Assembly (NCBI GenBank): GCA_002238525.1
Contig: MPMN01000034.1
Coordinates: forward strand, 1-32,820
Length of the DNA stretch: 32,820 bases
Reading direction: 5' to 3'
Source: Flavobacteriaceae bacterium bin25
GTDB taxonomy: Bacteria; Bacteroidota; Bacteroidia; Flavobacteriales; Flavobacteriaceae
Position numbers and translations under genes: made by a program. Of the stretch, positions 1-8,126 are shown one piece after another (the stretch's first letter is position 1; each line of letters opens with the position of its first letter). The notes beneath the pieces are model-generated. The model ran no database searches and was not told the DNA's origin. It worked only from the letters and a program-made list of their open reading frames with translations.

Positions 1-410
1 AATACTATAGAGCTTACCAGCTTAAATTCCGATAATAAGGGTGGGGGTAAATCGTGAATATAGACCATAACACATAAATAAGACAATCTAGCACAAACAA
101 TCCCAAAGTTAATAAATATTTAAGATTATATAATTGATTTTTCAGACGAATCGATTTTTACCCAGATTATACCTAAAGTAATCGCATGCATGGTCAAGTT
201 TCACAATGGGACTTATTTTGGCTTTGTTATCCCTGGTTCTACCGCACTTAATGCGTGAGTAGAAATCGCTTTGAATGGGCGATAGCTATATTTACCTCAC
301 TTTTCATGACAATGATGTTGACGCACCCCCTTTTTTCCTTTACGACCACGAAGGATTAAAGGTGTTTTAATGGTTCGATGTAACATAGCCTGATTCAACA
401 ATGAACACTC
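1..410. other. Left-edge stretch without a confident gene
   Basis: AT-rich stretch downstream of the HNH gene. On the minus strand the reading frame of the HNH gene continues for 37 sense codons past its TAA (410 down to 300) and then meets TGA at 297-299. This extension is basic, with an RGRKGKKG run, and matches nothing I recognise. It could be eroded coding sequence of the element that supplied the tail of the HNH gene. I see no tRNA, no clear terminator and no convincing start codon in the rest. Confidence 0.4.
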
Positions 411-791
411 TTAACTCCCAAAATCCTCTGAAAGGGAATAATAACTTTGCAAGAAGGAACATGCTCCGGTGTCCCTGATGTTATTGGCAGCATGGATATC
501 AGCATTTATAGAAGATACGCAGTTTAAACATTTGAATTTCGATGGAGAGGGTCGATTCTTTTTGTCCATATTATCCATTGTTCCTGTTCCTTTTGTTGAG
601 TTACAATGACCACAGAGAAGTTGCAGATTTTCAATCTCATCACCTCCACCTTTACTTTTCGAGGTGATATGGTCTATATGCATATCCTTAACTCTATAGT
701 GGTTTCCACAACCGGGACAATTACCTTGTTGATTCCCATATAGTTTATTGATGTTCTCTCGGGTACGATAGGTGCGGGGGAGAGTAAACAA
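411..791 (-). CDS. HNH endonuclease domain with zinc-ribbon-like tail, probably the split-off C-terminal part of the upstream methyltransferase
   Basis: The protein has 126 residues if read from the TTG at 789-791, the first possible start after the methyltransferase stop. Residues 20-75 form a classic HNH (beta-beta-alpha metal) nuclease: CPGC at 25-28, catalytic-type DH at 40-41, a KGG turn near 47-49, and CGHCN at 60-64. This type of HNH is often fused to the C-terminus of N4/N6 methyltransferases of the same kind as the gene directly upstream, and the two frames here are identical, separated only by TAA GGA GGA. Residues 85-106 (KFKCLNC, then NADIHAANNI) resemble the second half of the zinc ribbon plus RuvC-III segment of TnpB/OrfB proteins and are not expected in a restriction HNH enzyme. 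The gene may be a restriction nuclease still translated by reinitiation, or the dead end of a broken fusion. HNH identity is secure; the tail assignment is tentative. Confidence 0.7.
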   Translation of the reverse strand: MFTLPRTYRTRENINKLYGNQQGNCPGCGNHYRVKDMHIDHITSKSKGGGDEIENLQLLCGHCNSTKGTGTMDNMDKKNRPSPSKFKCLNCVSSINADIHAANNIRDTGACSFLQSYYSLSEDFGS

Positions 792-797
792 TCCTCC

Positions 798-2063
798 TTA
801 TTCTATGGGTATATAAGGCTTGGGTTCTTGTTTGATGACATTTATTTTCACTCCATTAGTTGTTGCCTCAAGATCAGTACTGACAGACTCATCTAGTCTG
901 TATTTTGTGATCGTTTCCGCTTCTTCACAGAGATCAATACCTATCCACTGCCGTTGTTCCATTTCTGCAGCTACACACGCTGTAGCACATCCGCAAAAAG
1001 GGTCCAGCACTAAATCTCCGGGGTTGGAGGATACTTTAATTAAAGGACGTATTAATTCCAAAGGCTTTTGGGTTGCCCAGCCTGTATATTCATCTCCTTT
1101 TACCCTTCCTTTTTTATTGAAATTGGTAAATCCTATGGGATCCAGAATTAAATTCTGAGGCCTTATTCCTATATCCGATGCTGCATAGCGCTTGAGTCCT
1201 GGCCATATTCTTTTTCCTTTTTCTGGAAGTATGATCATATCGGCATTGTATAGAGCATCCAATCGCTCATGTAGGGACTTCATTTTACGATAGTTGGGAA
1301 TGATATTTTCCTCAATCCACTTGGCATAAGTCCCAGTAAGTGGAATCGACCAATGTCTATGGTTTTTGGTGGGATCAAACCCTCGCCAGGGTTTTCCTGA
1401 TTCTCCCTTTGAAAAACCTCTTCCTATGAGATTCTCGCTTCGGTAAAGACCTCTTGAACTATCTTTTTGGGTGTACTTCTCCTTAAGTTGTTTTGATGAT
1501 AATGGCATAGATATCGTTTCAGGGTTCCAGGTATATTTACTAGTCTTTGTATAAAAGAGAATCGTGTCGGTTACCCTTCTGAACTTCTTGACGTTGTTAT
1601 GAGCTGTGGTTCTGTGCCATATGATTTCATTCTTGAAATTTTCATGTCCAAACACAGCATCCATAGATACTTTTAGATATGCACTTGCCGTATCATCACA
1701 ATGAAGATGAATAGATCCTGTTGGTTTAAGGACTCTTTGCATTTCAAGTAAACGTATCCCCATCATAGTAAGATAAGCTGCTGTTCCGTCCCCTTGGATG
1801 ACCCGGGCTGTATGAATTAGATATGAAAGACCCCCATTTTTCCGGTCTATTTCTCCTAGCCACCTCGTATTTAATGAATCCCATTTCCAGGTATCATCAA
1901 ATTTTTGACCTTCAGCTTTGGTTGCTATTGGAGCAGAATACTCTTTTTTTGAGTTAAAGGGAGGGTCAAGATAGATCAGGTCTATTGTATTGTCGGGTAA
2001 ACTCCGTAATACAGGGAGGTTATCGCATACATACAAATCCCTAAAATGCCGGTTACTTTTCAT
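798..2063 (-). CDS. Site-specific DNA methyltransferase, N4/N6 (DPPF) type
   Basis: This 421-residue AdoMet-dependent methyltransferase of the N6_N4_Mtase family would modify adenine N6 or cytosine N4 in a short recognition site. The order is that of a beta-class enzyme: the catalytic DPPF motif lies near the N-terminus (33-36, in IDLIYLDPPFN) and the AdoMet-binding DPFCGCAT motif near the C-terminus (about 354-361). The roughly 300 residues between hold the variable target-recognition part. The third residue of the FxG motif region is Cys (DPFCG), which is common in this group. The ATG at 2061-2063 starts MKSNRHFRDLY and directly precedes the motif-IV strand, as usual. The protein ends ...PYIPIE and its TAA is in frame with the HNH gene, which suggests an ancestral MTase-HNH fusion acting as a one-polypeptide restriction-modification enzyme. 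Target sequence unknown. No separate specificity subunit is visible. Confidence 0.88.
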   Translation of the reverse strand: MKSNRHFRDLYVCDNLPVLRSLPDNTIDLIYLDPPFNSKKEYSAPIATKAEGQKFDDTWKWDSLNTRWLGEIDRKNGGLSYLIHTARVIQGDGTAAYLTMMGIRLLEMQRVLKPTGSIHLHCDDTASAYLKVSMDAVFGHENFKNEIIWHRTTAHNNVKKFRRVTDTILFYTKTSKYTWNPETISMPLSSKQLKEKYTQKDSSRGLYRSENLIGRGFSKGESGKPWRGFDPTKNHRHWSIPLTGTYAKWIEENIIPNYRKMKSLHERLDALYNADMIILPEKGKRIWPGLKRYAASDIGIRPQNLILDPIGFTNFNKKGRVKGDEYTGWATQKPLELIRPLIKVSSNPGDLVLDPFCGCATACVAAEMEQRQWIGIDLCEEAETITKYRLDESVSTDLEATTNGVKINVIKQEPKPYIPIE

Positions 2064-2203
2064 CGGATTTTAACTTCATATTCAATTGATTGTCAAAGTA
2101 CATCTCTTTTGCCGTTTTACTCTTGATGAAAACTAAATAGCGATGAACAACAATTCAAAGTAACAGAGCCGAATTCAATAGACCCCATTAAATGGAAACT
2201 CTA

Positions 2204-3754
2204 TCAAAGAAATTTATAATGATAACTCAAGGTTATACCAATCGGAGCATTTTCTAAATAGTAGGAAAAAGGCTTTCCACCGTTATTGACATATCTTGAG
2301 TAAAATTGATGTTGGGTTGTTCTGCTATCACTGACAATAGCTGCATCAATCTGATGTGGGCCAAACTTATATCCTATTCCACCAGTAAAACCTTGAATTT
2401 GTTGATTAATGTCGACAAAAGGTGATGTCTGACGATAAAATCCACCACGAATGCTGAATTGATTAAAATTAAGCTCACCTCCAATCCTCAAAGAAGAAAT
2501 TGTCTGAAAGTAATTACTTACGTCAGTATTGAGTTCTGAAAAAAATTGATAATCATCATTGAAAGTTTCAGAAAACTTCGAATTCTGAAGAGGTTGTAAG
2601 CTATAATCTATAGAAATCAGTCCCGCTTGATTGAATACATAGGCAGCGCCAAATGAATATTTGGCAGCAATTCGTAAAAAATGAGGAGGATACACATTCA
2701 GGATGGGTTTAGGAATGCGCTCGAACACAATATCATGATTATAAACATACTGGCTGGTTTGGTCTTCAAATTCAATCCACTGAGGAGTATCATAGGTCAA
2801 CCCAACTCGAAACTGATCGGTTATTCGCGCTATCCCACCTATTTGAAGCGAAATACCTTGTCCTCTAGTGTCAAATTCATTTCCAAAATCAAATCTTGAG
2901 AATGGAGAATCAGGATCGTATCCCGTTTCCTGAAATTCATCGGTTTGAGTATAACGATACCAATCAAGATGAGCATTAACGCCTAAAGACAACCGACTGT
3001 CAATTTCAGCCCCCAAATTAAATGAAAGTCGATGATTAGAACCACTTTGATTGTAGATTGCCTTCTGATCAAGGGGTAATTCTTCATATTCCGAAAGAGC
3101 AGATCTATATTGGGATGAGGTATTGTCATCTGGATAGATAGGATTTATCAAGAAGGATTGATATCCCAAAAAGGCTTGTTGTGCTCCAAACCCTTCGTCA
3201 GAGCCCAAATCTGAATATCGCTGGACAATAGTTTCATTTTCAAAGATTTCTATATCCTCTAATCTAACACCATCAGAATAGTTTAAAAAGTATGAATCAA
3301 TGCCAGTGGAGTTTGTGCCATTAACGACAAAATCATTTTTATAATAGTTTCTGCCACTGTAAATTATTCCAAATGTAACTTTGTTGTTACCGTATGCACT
3401 ACCGAAATATCCAGAAGGGAATATCAACGAGGCTTGCCCCAAACTAAAGACATCTGATTCATTTCCAGTCATCTGAGTCCTAGAATTATTATAAATAGAA
3501 GCGGTGTTTTTATTGTCATAGAATACAGAGAAGTTAAACTCGCTATTCAAAAAAACAACACTTCCGGCAGGGTTGGAAAGAACCGCAGAAGAATCTCCAC
3601 CTAATGCCTGAAATGCTCCCCCCATTGAAATATATCGTGCAGTACCCTGTAAGGGAGATTTCGAAAAAGTAAATACATCATTGACATTCTGACCTACAAT
3701 TGTAGCAGAAAATGTAGTAATTACTAAAGATAGAATTAGATGTTTAAGTTTCAT
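2204..3754 (-). CDS. OmpP1/FadL/TodX-family outer membrane transport protein
   Basis: The protein has 516 residues and a Sec signal peptide (positive MKLKH, hydrophobic core, likely cleavage before QNVNDV near residue 22). The mature N-terminus carries the hallmark GTARYISMGGAFQALGGD and the following NPAG, typical of FadL-like 14-strand barrels in Bacteroidota. The C-terminus ends in an aromatic-rich strand (SYHYKFL), as outer membrane barrels do. Members of the family let hydrophobic compounds cross the outer membrane; the actual substrate cannot be read from the sequence. It starts 9 nt after the stop of the Ser-rich lipoprotein gene, so the two are probably cotranscribed. Genes of this family lie next to proS in other Bacteroidota as well, which supports the assignment. 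Confidence 0.82.
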   Translation of the reverse strand: MKLKHLILSLVITTFSATIVGQNVNDVFTFSKSPLQGTARYISMGGAFQALGGDSSAVLSNPAGSVVFLNSEFNFSVFYDNKNTASIYNNSRTQMTGNESDVFSLGQASLIFPSGYFGSAYGNNKVTFGIIYSGRNYYKNDFVVNGTNSTGIDSYFLNYSDGVRLEDIEIFENETIVQRYSDLGSDEGFGAQQAFLGYQSFLINPIYPDDNTSSQYRSALSEYEELPLDQKAIYNQSGSNHRLSFNLGAEIDSRLSLGVNAHLDWYRYTQTDEFQETGYDPDSPFSRFDFGNEFDTRGQGISLQIGGIARITDQFRVGLTYDTPQWIEFEDQTSQYVYNHDIVFERIPKPILNVYPPHFLRIAAKYSFGAAYVFNQAGLISIDYSLQPLQNSKFSETFNDDYQFFSELNTDVSNYFQTISSLRIGGELNFNQFSIRGGFYRQTSPFVDINQQIQGFTGGIGYKFGPHQIDAAIVSDSRTTQHQFYSRYVNNGGKPFSYYLENAPIGITLSYHYKFL

Positions 3755-3763
3755 TTTAAAGGA

Positions 3764-5341
3764 TTAATTTCTCCGTCCTGAAGATGAAGACCTGCCTCTT
3801 GAATTAGAAGAACTAGACCTTGAACTGCTATAAGAAGACCTAGTGGGTTGGCTTCTTGTTTGGCTGCTGGAATTCCTTGAACTATTGTAAGAAGAATTTC
3901 GGGGCTGATAACTTTTTTGAGATGTTTTGTTTTGATAGGTCTGTGAACTTTTACTGACGGTTTTGTTTGATGATCGTGAAGAAGTTGTTCGACTAGGCGA
4001 TCTATAAGTTGATTTTTGAACTTGAGTTGTTCTTGATGGTGTTGAATATCTATTCGATGAATTGCTATATCCAGTCGATTGATTTCTATTTGTTACACCT
4101 GAGGCTGATTTACGGTATTGATTATTTGATGAAGGCCTAGTATTGGAACTACTACTGCTATTTCTCCCGCTTGAAGAATGAGAAGACTGGACTTTATACC
4201 GAGGGTTTTCAACCTTTGATTTAGAGTTTATAGAACTACTGCCTGATTGTCTTGAGAGTTGATAATCTGGAGTTCTTGGGCTGATTTTTCTTTGATTGCT
4301 CTCAGTCCTACCTTGACGTGTTGAGCTTATTTTACCTGAACTGCTTCTTGAACTAGATTTAACCCCGGCAGGTACTTTACTGGTTGATCGGACTTGAGAT
4401 GATCCGCTTGAGTAGCTTCTCGTTAGTTGTGGATCTGTGGTACCGTTATAAATTCCAGAAGAATTTCTGCCAGCCTGTAAGCGAGCCATGATTATCCGTG
4501 TTGAGAGATCATTTTTAACTGAAGATCTATTATTATTTGGCTCTTTTATTTCTTTTCTACTTTTACTATTCGTTCTACCAGTAGTGACACCACCTTCACC
4601 CCGGCGCCCCCTGGAAAAAGAAACTCCTGAATAGCCCTCTTTTCTATAGAATCTATTGTATCCAGGTGAATTGTCCCAGTCACCATAGGAATATGTGTCC
4701 CAAGATCTAAATCGTCTCGACACCCAATATCCTCCGTATCCATAATATGGAGGATATGAATATGGGCTATAAAAACCTCCATACCCATAGTAGGGGTTGT
4801 AAGTGTATGGATCATAAAATCTACCGTAGCCATAGTAAGAACCATAAAATCCGGCATCATAGTATGGGTCATAAAAATGTCCGTAATATCTATGTCCAAA
4901 TGGCCTGAACCCTAGTCTCCAAGGTCGCTGAAACAATCCATATCCGAAATATACCGGATAACTGTAGTCTCTGATGATGATCTTGGTTGTACTCGAATTC
5001 TTTCCCCATGGAGCATTGCTCTGGTATGTTTGGGTTTCTGGATAAGATTCATCATATTGAGAGTAACCCTCTATGTCTGTAATAATTGAATCCTGGTGAA
5101 CAATAGGATCAGAACTATGGGGAAGAGACTCCTGCTGGGATAGATTATTGAAATAGTTTTTGTAATAATTTGACTTATTCTGTCTGGGTGTTTCGGAATG
5201 ATTGATTTCTATTGTGCGGGTAGCATAAATACCGTCAGCAGGTAAATTTGAATAATATCCACCACAAGCACTGAGTAGAAAAGCGAATAAAATCATTTTT
5301 CCTGTAAACATTATCGAATAAATTGTTCTTGAATTTTTCAT
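3764..5341 (-). CDS. Lipoprotein with Tyr/Gly-rich repeats and long Ser-rich tail
   Basis: I place the start at the ATG at 5339-5341, giving 525 residues, because it begins an ideal lipoprotein signal (MKNSRTIYSIMF..., lipobox LSAC with Cys26). Longer starts would add a tail that overlaps the divergent proS region. After the lipidated Cys comes a linker, then about 80 residues very rich in Tyr, Gly, Phe and Pro (about 127-206) containing three imperfect repeats of the kind FYxPYxxxPYYGYGG. The rest of the protein (about 260-525) is low complexity, dominated by Ser, Arg, Asn, Thr and Gln, and is predicted disordered and basic. It probably sits in the envelope beside the FadL-like protein encoded next in the same transcript. 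No enzymatic domain is visible and I cannot name a function. A structural or adhesive envelope role is only a guess. Confidence 0.75.
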   Translation of the reverse strand: MKNSRTIYSIMFTGKMILFAFLLSACGGYYSNLPADGIYATRTIEINHSETPRQNKSNYYKNYFNNLSQQESLPHSSDPIVHQDSIITDIEGYSQYDESYPETQTYQSNAPWGKNSSTTKIIIRDYSYPVYFGYGLFQRPWRLGFRPFGHRYYGHFYDPYYDAGFYGSYYGYGRFYDPYTYNPYYGYGGFYSPYSYPPYYGYGGYWVSRRFRSWDTYSYGDWDNSPGYNRFYRKEGYSGVSFSRGRRGEGGVTTGRTNSKSRKEIKEPNNNRSSVKNDLSTRIIMARLQAGRNSSGIYNGTTDPQLTRSYSSGSSQVRSTSKVPAGVKSSSRSSSGKISSTRQGRTESNQRKISPRTPDYQLSRQSGSSSINSKSKVENPRYKVQSSHSSSGRNSSSSSNTRPSSNNQYRKSASGVTNRNQSTGYSNSSNRYSTPSRTTQVQKSTYRSPSRTTSSRSSNKTVSKSSQTYQNKTSQKSYQPRNSSYNSSRNSSSQTRSQPTRSSYSSSRSSSSNSRGRSSSSGRRN

Positions 5342-5373
5342 TTTCTTTGATTTTATAGTGAATATCTTATAAC

Positions 5374-5381
5374 TAAATTTG
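5374..5381 (+). promoter_or_regulatory. Candidate -7 box for proS
   Basis: TAAATTTG matches the Bacteroidota -7 consensus TAnnTTTG. It lies 51 nt before the proS ATG, in the divergent gap with the lipoprotein gene. A TTTG at 5346-5349 could be the -33 element, but the 24-nt spacer is long. Confidence 0.35.
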
Positions 5382-5432
5382 CCAATCTTTTGTTTTACTA
5401 AATTAATATACAAAAGTTGTGCCAAACTCATC

Positions 5433-6911
5433 ATGTCAAAAAGTATAACCAAACGTTCTCAAGATTACTCTAAATGGTATAACGAGCTAATAGTTAAAGC
5501 CAACTTAGCTGAAAATTCCGCTGTGCGGGGTTGCATGATTATCAAACCCAATGGCTATTCCATTTGGGAAAAGATGCAGGCCCAATTGGATAAAATGTTT
5601 AAAGCATCTGGTCATCAAAATGCATATTTTCCACTGTTTGTTCCTAAGTCTTTATTTGAGGCAGAAGAAAAAAATGCCGAAGGATTTGCCAAAGAGTGTG
5701 CAATAGTTACACATTATAGATTAAAAAATGATCCAACCCAGAAAGGAAAATTATTGGTTGATCCAGAATCAAAACTCGAAGAAGAACTGATTGTTCGTCC
5801 AACTTCTGAGGCCATTATATGGAGTACCTACAAAAACTGGATTCAGTCTTATCGGGATTTACCCATACTTTTGAATCAATGGTCAAATGTAGTACGCTGG
5901 GAAATGCGCACCAGACTTTTTTTGAGAACATCTGAATTCCTTTGGCAAGAAGGCCATACTGCTCATGCCACAAAACAAGAAGCCCTTATTGAAGCCCAAA
6001 AAATGAACGAAATATATAGGGATTTTGCGGAAAACTATATGGCTGTTCCCGTTATTCAAGGCACCAAAACCGATAACGAACGCTTTGCAGGAGCGGAAAT
6101 AACCTATTGTATTGAGGCACTGATGCAAGACGGAAAAGCTCTCCAGGCCGGGACATCTCATTTTTTGGGACAAAACTTTGCCAAAGCTTTTGGGGTCAAG
6201 TTTGCCAACCAAAAAGGAAAACTTGATTATGTATGGGCAACCTCTTGGGGTGTATCAACTCGATTGATGGGTGCACTTGTGATGACCCATGGAGATGATA
6301 AAGGATTAGTCCTGCCTCCAAATTTAGCTCCGATTCAAATCGTGATCATACCCATATATAAAACTGATGATCAATACCAAGATGTCTCAAATAAAGCAAT
6401 AGAAATACTAAACCATTTTAAAGAAAAGAAATTTCGAATAAAATTCGATGATCGCAGAAATCAAAAGCCTGGTTTTAAGTTCAATCAATATGAACTTGAG
6501 GGGGTTCCAATTAGAATTTCACTAGGTCCTAGAGATATTAACAATAATCAAGCAGAAGTAGCCTATCGGTTAACTTCGGAAAAAGAGATTGTGTCCTTGG
6601 ATTTTCTCTATCAATATGTAGAAAATAAACTGGCTTCTATGCAAGGTGAAATGTTTCAAAAAGCCCTAAAGTTTCAATTGGAAAATACCTTCGAGGCAAA
6701 TTCTATGAATGATTTTATAGAGATATTGAACGACAAAGGAGGCTTTATTTCAGCCCATTGGGATGGAACAAGTGAATCCGAACAAGCAATTCAGAACATG
6801 ACCAAAGCCTCAATTCGTTGTGTCCCCCAAAAAAGATTGATGGAGGAGGGAAAATGCATCTATTCGGGAAAACCTTCAAATGGAAGAGTAGTTTTTGCCC
6901 GAGCTTACTAG
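5433..6911 (+). CDS. proS: Prolyl-tRNA synthetase, archaeal/eukaryal type
   Basis: This class II aminoacyl-tRNA synthetase charges tRNA-Pro with proline in the cytoplasm. The start is the ATG at 5433 ([16 protein letters not shown]), because the family begins here; this gives 492 residues, the usual size for the short archaeal/eukaryal-type enzyme, which lacks the bacterial editing insertion. Visible motifs are VRPTSEAI (proline pocket, about 121-128), RWEMR...[10 protein letters not shown] (motif 2, about 155-178), [15 protein letters not shown], and [10 protein letters not shown] leading into motif 3. An anticodon-binding domain and a C-terminal zinc-type domain follow, and the protein ends in the terminal Tyr typical of this subtype (VVFARAY). 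It is transcribed alone, divergent from the lipoprotein gene, and runs tail to tail into the NRDE gene with one base between the stop codons. Confidence 0.96.
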   Translation: MSKSITKRSQDYSKWYNELIVKANLAENSAVRGCMIIKPNGYSIWEKMQAQLDKMFKASGHQNAYFPLFVPKSLFEAEEKNAEGFAKECAIVTHYRLKNDPTQKGKLLVDPESKLEEELIVRPTSEAIIWSTYKNWIQSYRDLPILLNQWSNVVRWEMRTRLFLRTSEFLWQEGHTAHATKQEALIEAQKMNEIYRDFAENYMAVPVIQGTKTDNERFAGAEITYCIEALMQDGKALQAGTSHFLGQNFAKAFGVKFANQKGKLDYVWATSWGVSTRLMGALVMTHGDDKGLVLPPNLAPIQIVIIPIYKTDDQYQDVSNKAIEILNHFKEKKFRIKFDDRRNQKPGFKFNQYELEGVPIRISLGPRDINNNQAEVAYRLTSEKEIVSLDFLYQYVENKLASMQGEMFQKALKFQLENTFEANSMNDFIEILNDKGGFISAHWDGTSESEQAIQNMTKASIRCVPQKRLMEEGKCIYSGKPSNGRVVFARAY

Positions 6912-6912
6912 T

Positions 6913-7632
6913 TTAGTAAAACTCTCTGAAAATTTTTTGTTTTTTCACCAGGTCTAAGTGAATCATTTTTTTGTTCACTTCATCTACTTTCAGCGAAGTT
7001 ACACTCACGGTTTGAATAGGAAGATCTTGTTGATGAGGATAGAAATTTTTACTTTTTAAGGGTTGATTAAATTGATTATGGTGTAATTCTAAAAGACCAT
7101 CTTGATCAGTTCCCTTGTTCTCAGAAGTCCATTTATCAAATATCTCTTTATTCTCAAGATGTTTTTCCCCGCTGTAGAGAGATAGTGAGCTCCAGATGTC
7201 CCTTTTATTGATGTCCTTGGATTTTTGGGATAGTTTAATTCCGTCCCAATGATAAACCACCAGAGTAAAAGGTTTGGTTTTAAATTCCAGAGATAAGTAT
7301 TTAAAAGGGAGATAATCCCTAAGTCTGTAATCAACCAATTGACCTTCGGAGTTTTGGTAAATTAGTTGATAGAGTAAAAATAACCCTCTGGATTTCGACT
7401 TGGTAGGATAGGAATCTTGAGGTTGTTGTGCATTCATAATGCATCCTAGTCGATAGCGTTTTAGATTTATCGCAAACCAACTACCTCTAGCTTTTGTATC
7501 TTCTGGATATAACAATAGCTGGTTAAAAAAGTAATGGTAATCTGGTGGTAAAGCTAGCCTTTCTGGATTTTCATCCCTATTGAAAGTTAAGATAAAGCCT
7601 GTAGTTGTGGGGACATAGGTTACGATACACAT
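6913..7632 (-). CDS. NRDE/TANGO2-family protein
   Basis: This 239-residue member of the NRDE (Transport and Golgi organisation 2) family is recognised by the N-terminal MCIVTY start and the family signature FNRDEN at residues 17-22, followed by the GSWFAIN stretch near 50. The N-terminal Cys2 directly after Met is conserved in the family and resembles the nucleophile of Ntn hydrolases; animal TANGO2 has been linked to heme and lipid handling, but the bacterial role is unsettled. The start overlaps the end of the DinB-like gene by 13 nt, so translation is probably coupled. It is the last gene of a minus-strand run that begins upstream with the DoxX-like protein. Confidence 0.82.
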   Translation of the reverse strand: MCIVTYVPTTTGFILTFNRDENPERLALPPDYHYFFNQLLLYPEDTKARGSWFAINLKRYRLGCIMNAQQPQDSYPTKSKSRGLFLLYQLIYQNSEGQLVDYRLRDYLPFKYLSLEFKTKPFTLVVYHWDGIKLSQKSKDINKRDIWSSLSLYSGEKHLENKEIFDKWTSENKGTDQDGLLELHHNQFNQPLKSKNFYPHQQDLPIQTVSVTSLKVDEVNKKMIHLDLVKKQKIFREFY

Positions 7633-8126
7633 TTCTCCCGATATCTTTGAGTTGAGAAAGCGACGCCAAAATTTTTATCAACTAGAGATTCAAGTCCTCT
7701 TGCCTTTAGTCCTACTTTTATGATGCTCTGGTGATGGATACAATGATCCATACAAAATGCGAGTTCTCTTTCTAAATTGGTTGGAATTCCATTCGGATCT
7801 ATAATACATTCTAATTGTAATCTAAGATCTGTTTTATGGGGATCAGACAGTTTTTTTAGATGATCTATAATCTTTTCAATGGCTTTTATCCCAATTGAAG
7901 GATTGGTCTCAAGTGCCTTATCACGAGGACGCAAATCATAGTTGACTATTCCATCTATTCTGTTAAACAGACAACACCTATAGAACTCAATGATATGCCT
8001 AAAGTGTTCACCAATGGAAGCGTTATAGAGAATATCACATTTTGCTGTAAATTCATTAACTGGGATGGTATTCACCAAATTCTTTAACTGATTGAGCACA
8101 ATTTTATGAGGTTCTAAATTTTTCAT
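7620..8126 (-). CDS. DinB-like four-helix protein
   Basis: The protein has 168 residues. The pattern of His residues in helical context (GEHFRHIIEFYR, His41/His44, and DHCIHHQSII, His128/His131/His132) fits the metal site of the DinB/YfiT four-helix superfamily, and the C-terminal FGVAFSTQRYR segment recurs in Bacteroidota members. These proteins bind a divalent metal and include thiol-dependent transferases; the substrate here is unknown. The ATG at 8124-8126 overlaps the stop of the ATP-grasp gene by 4 nt (ATGA-type junction) and its own end overlaps the NRDE gene. The three genes are therefore tightly coupled and may act in one pathway. Confidence 0.7.
   Translation of the reverse strand: MKNLEPHKIVLNQLKNLVNTIPVNEFTAKCDILYNASIGEHFRHIIEFYRCCLFNRIDGIVNYDLRPRDKALETNPSIGIKAIEKIIDHLKKLSDPHKTDLRLQLECIIDPNGIPTNLERELAFCMDHCIHHQSIIKVGLKARGLESLVDKNFGVAFSTQRYREKCVS

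Noticed and set aside
820-1158. Plus-strand open frame opposite the methyltransferase gene
   Set aside because: It lies fully inside the conserved C-terminal methyltransferase motifs on the other strand and resembles no protein.
4546-4899. Open frame overlapping the Tyr/Gly-rich lipoprotein gene in another frame
   Set aside because: It is a by-product of biased codon composition (Tyr and Gly codons) in the real gene; the Met, Ile and Thr-rich product has no recognisable feature.
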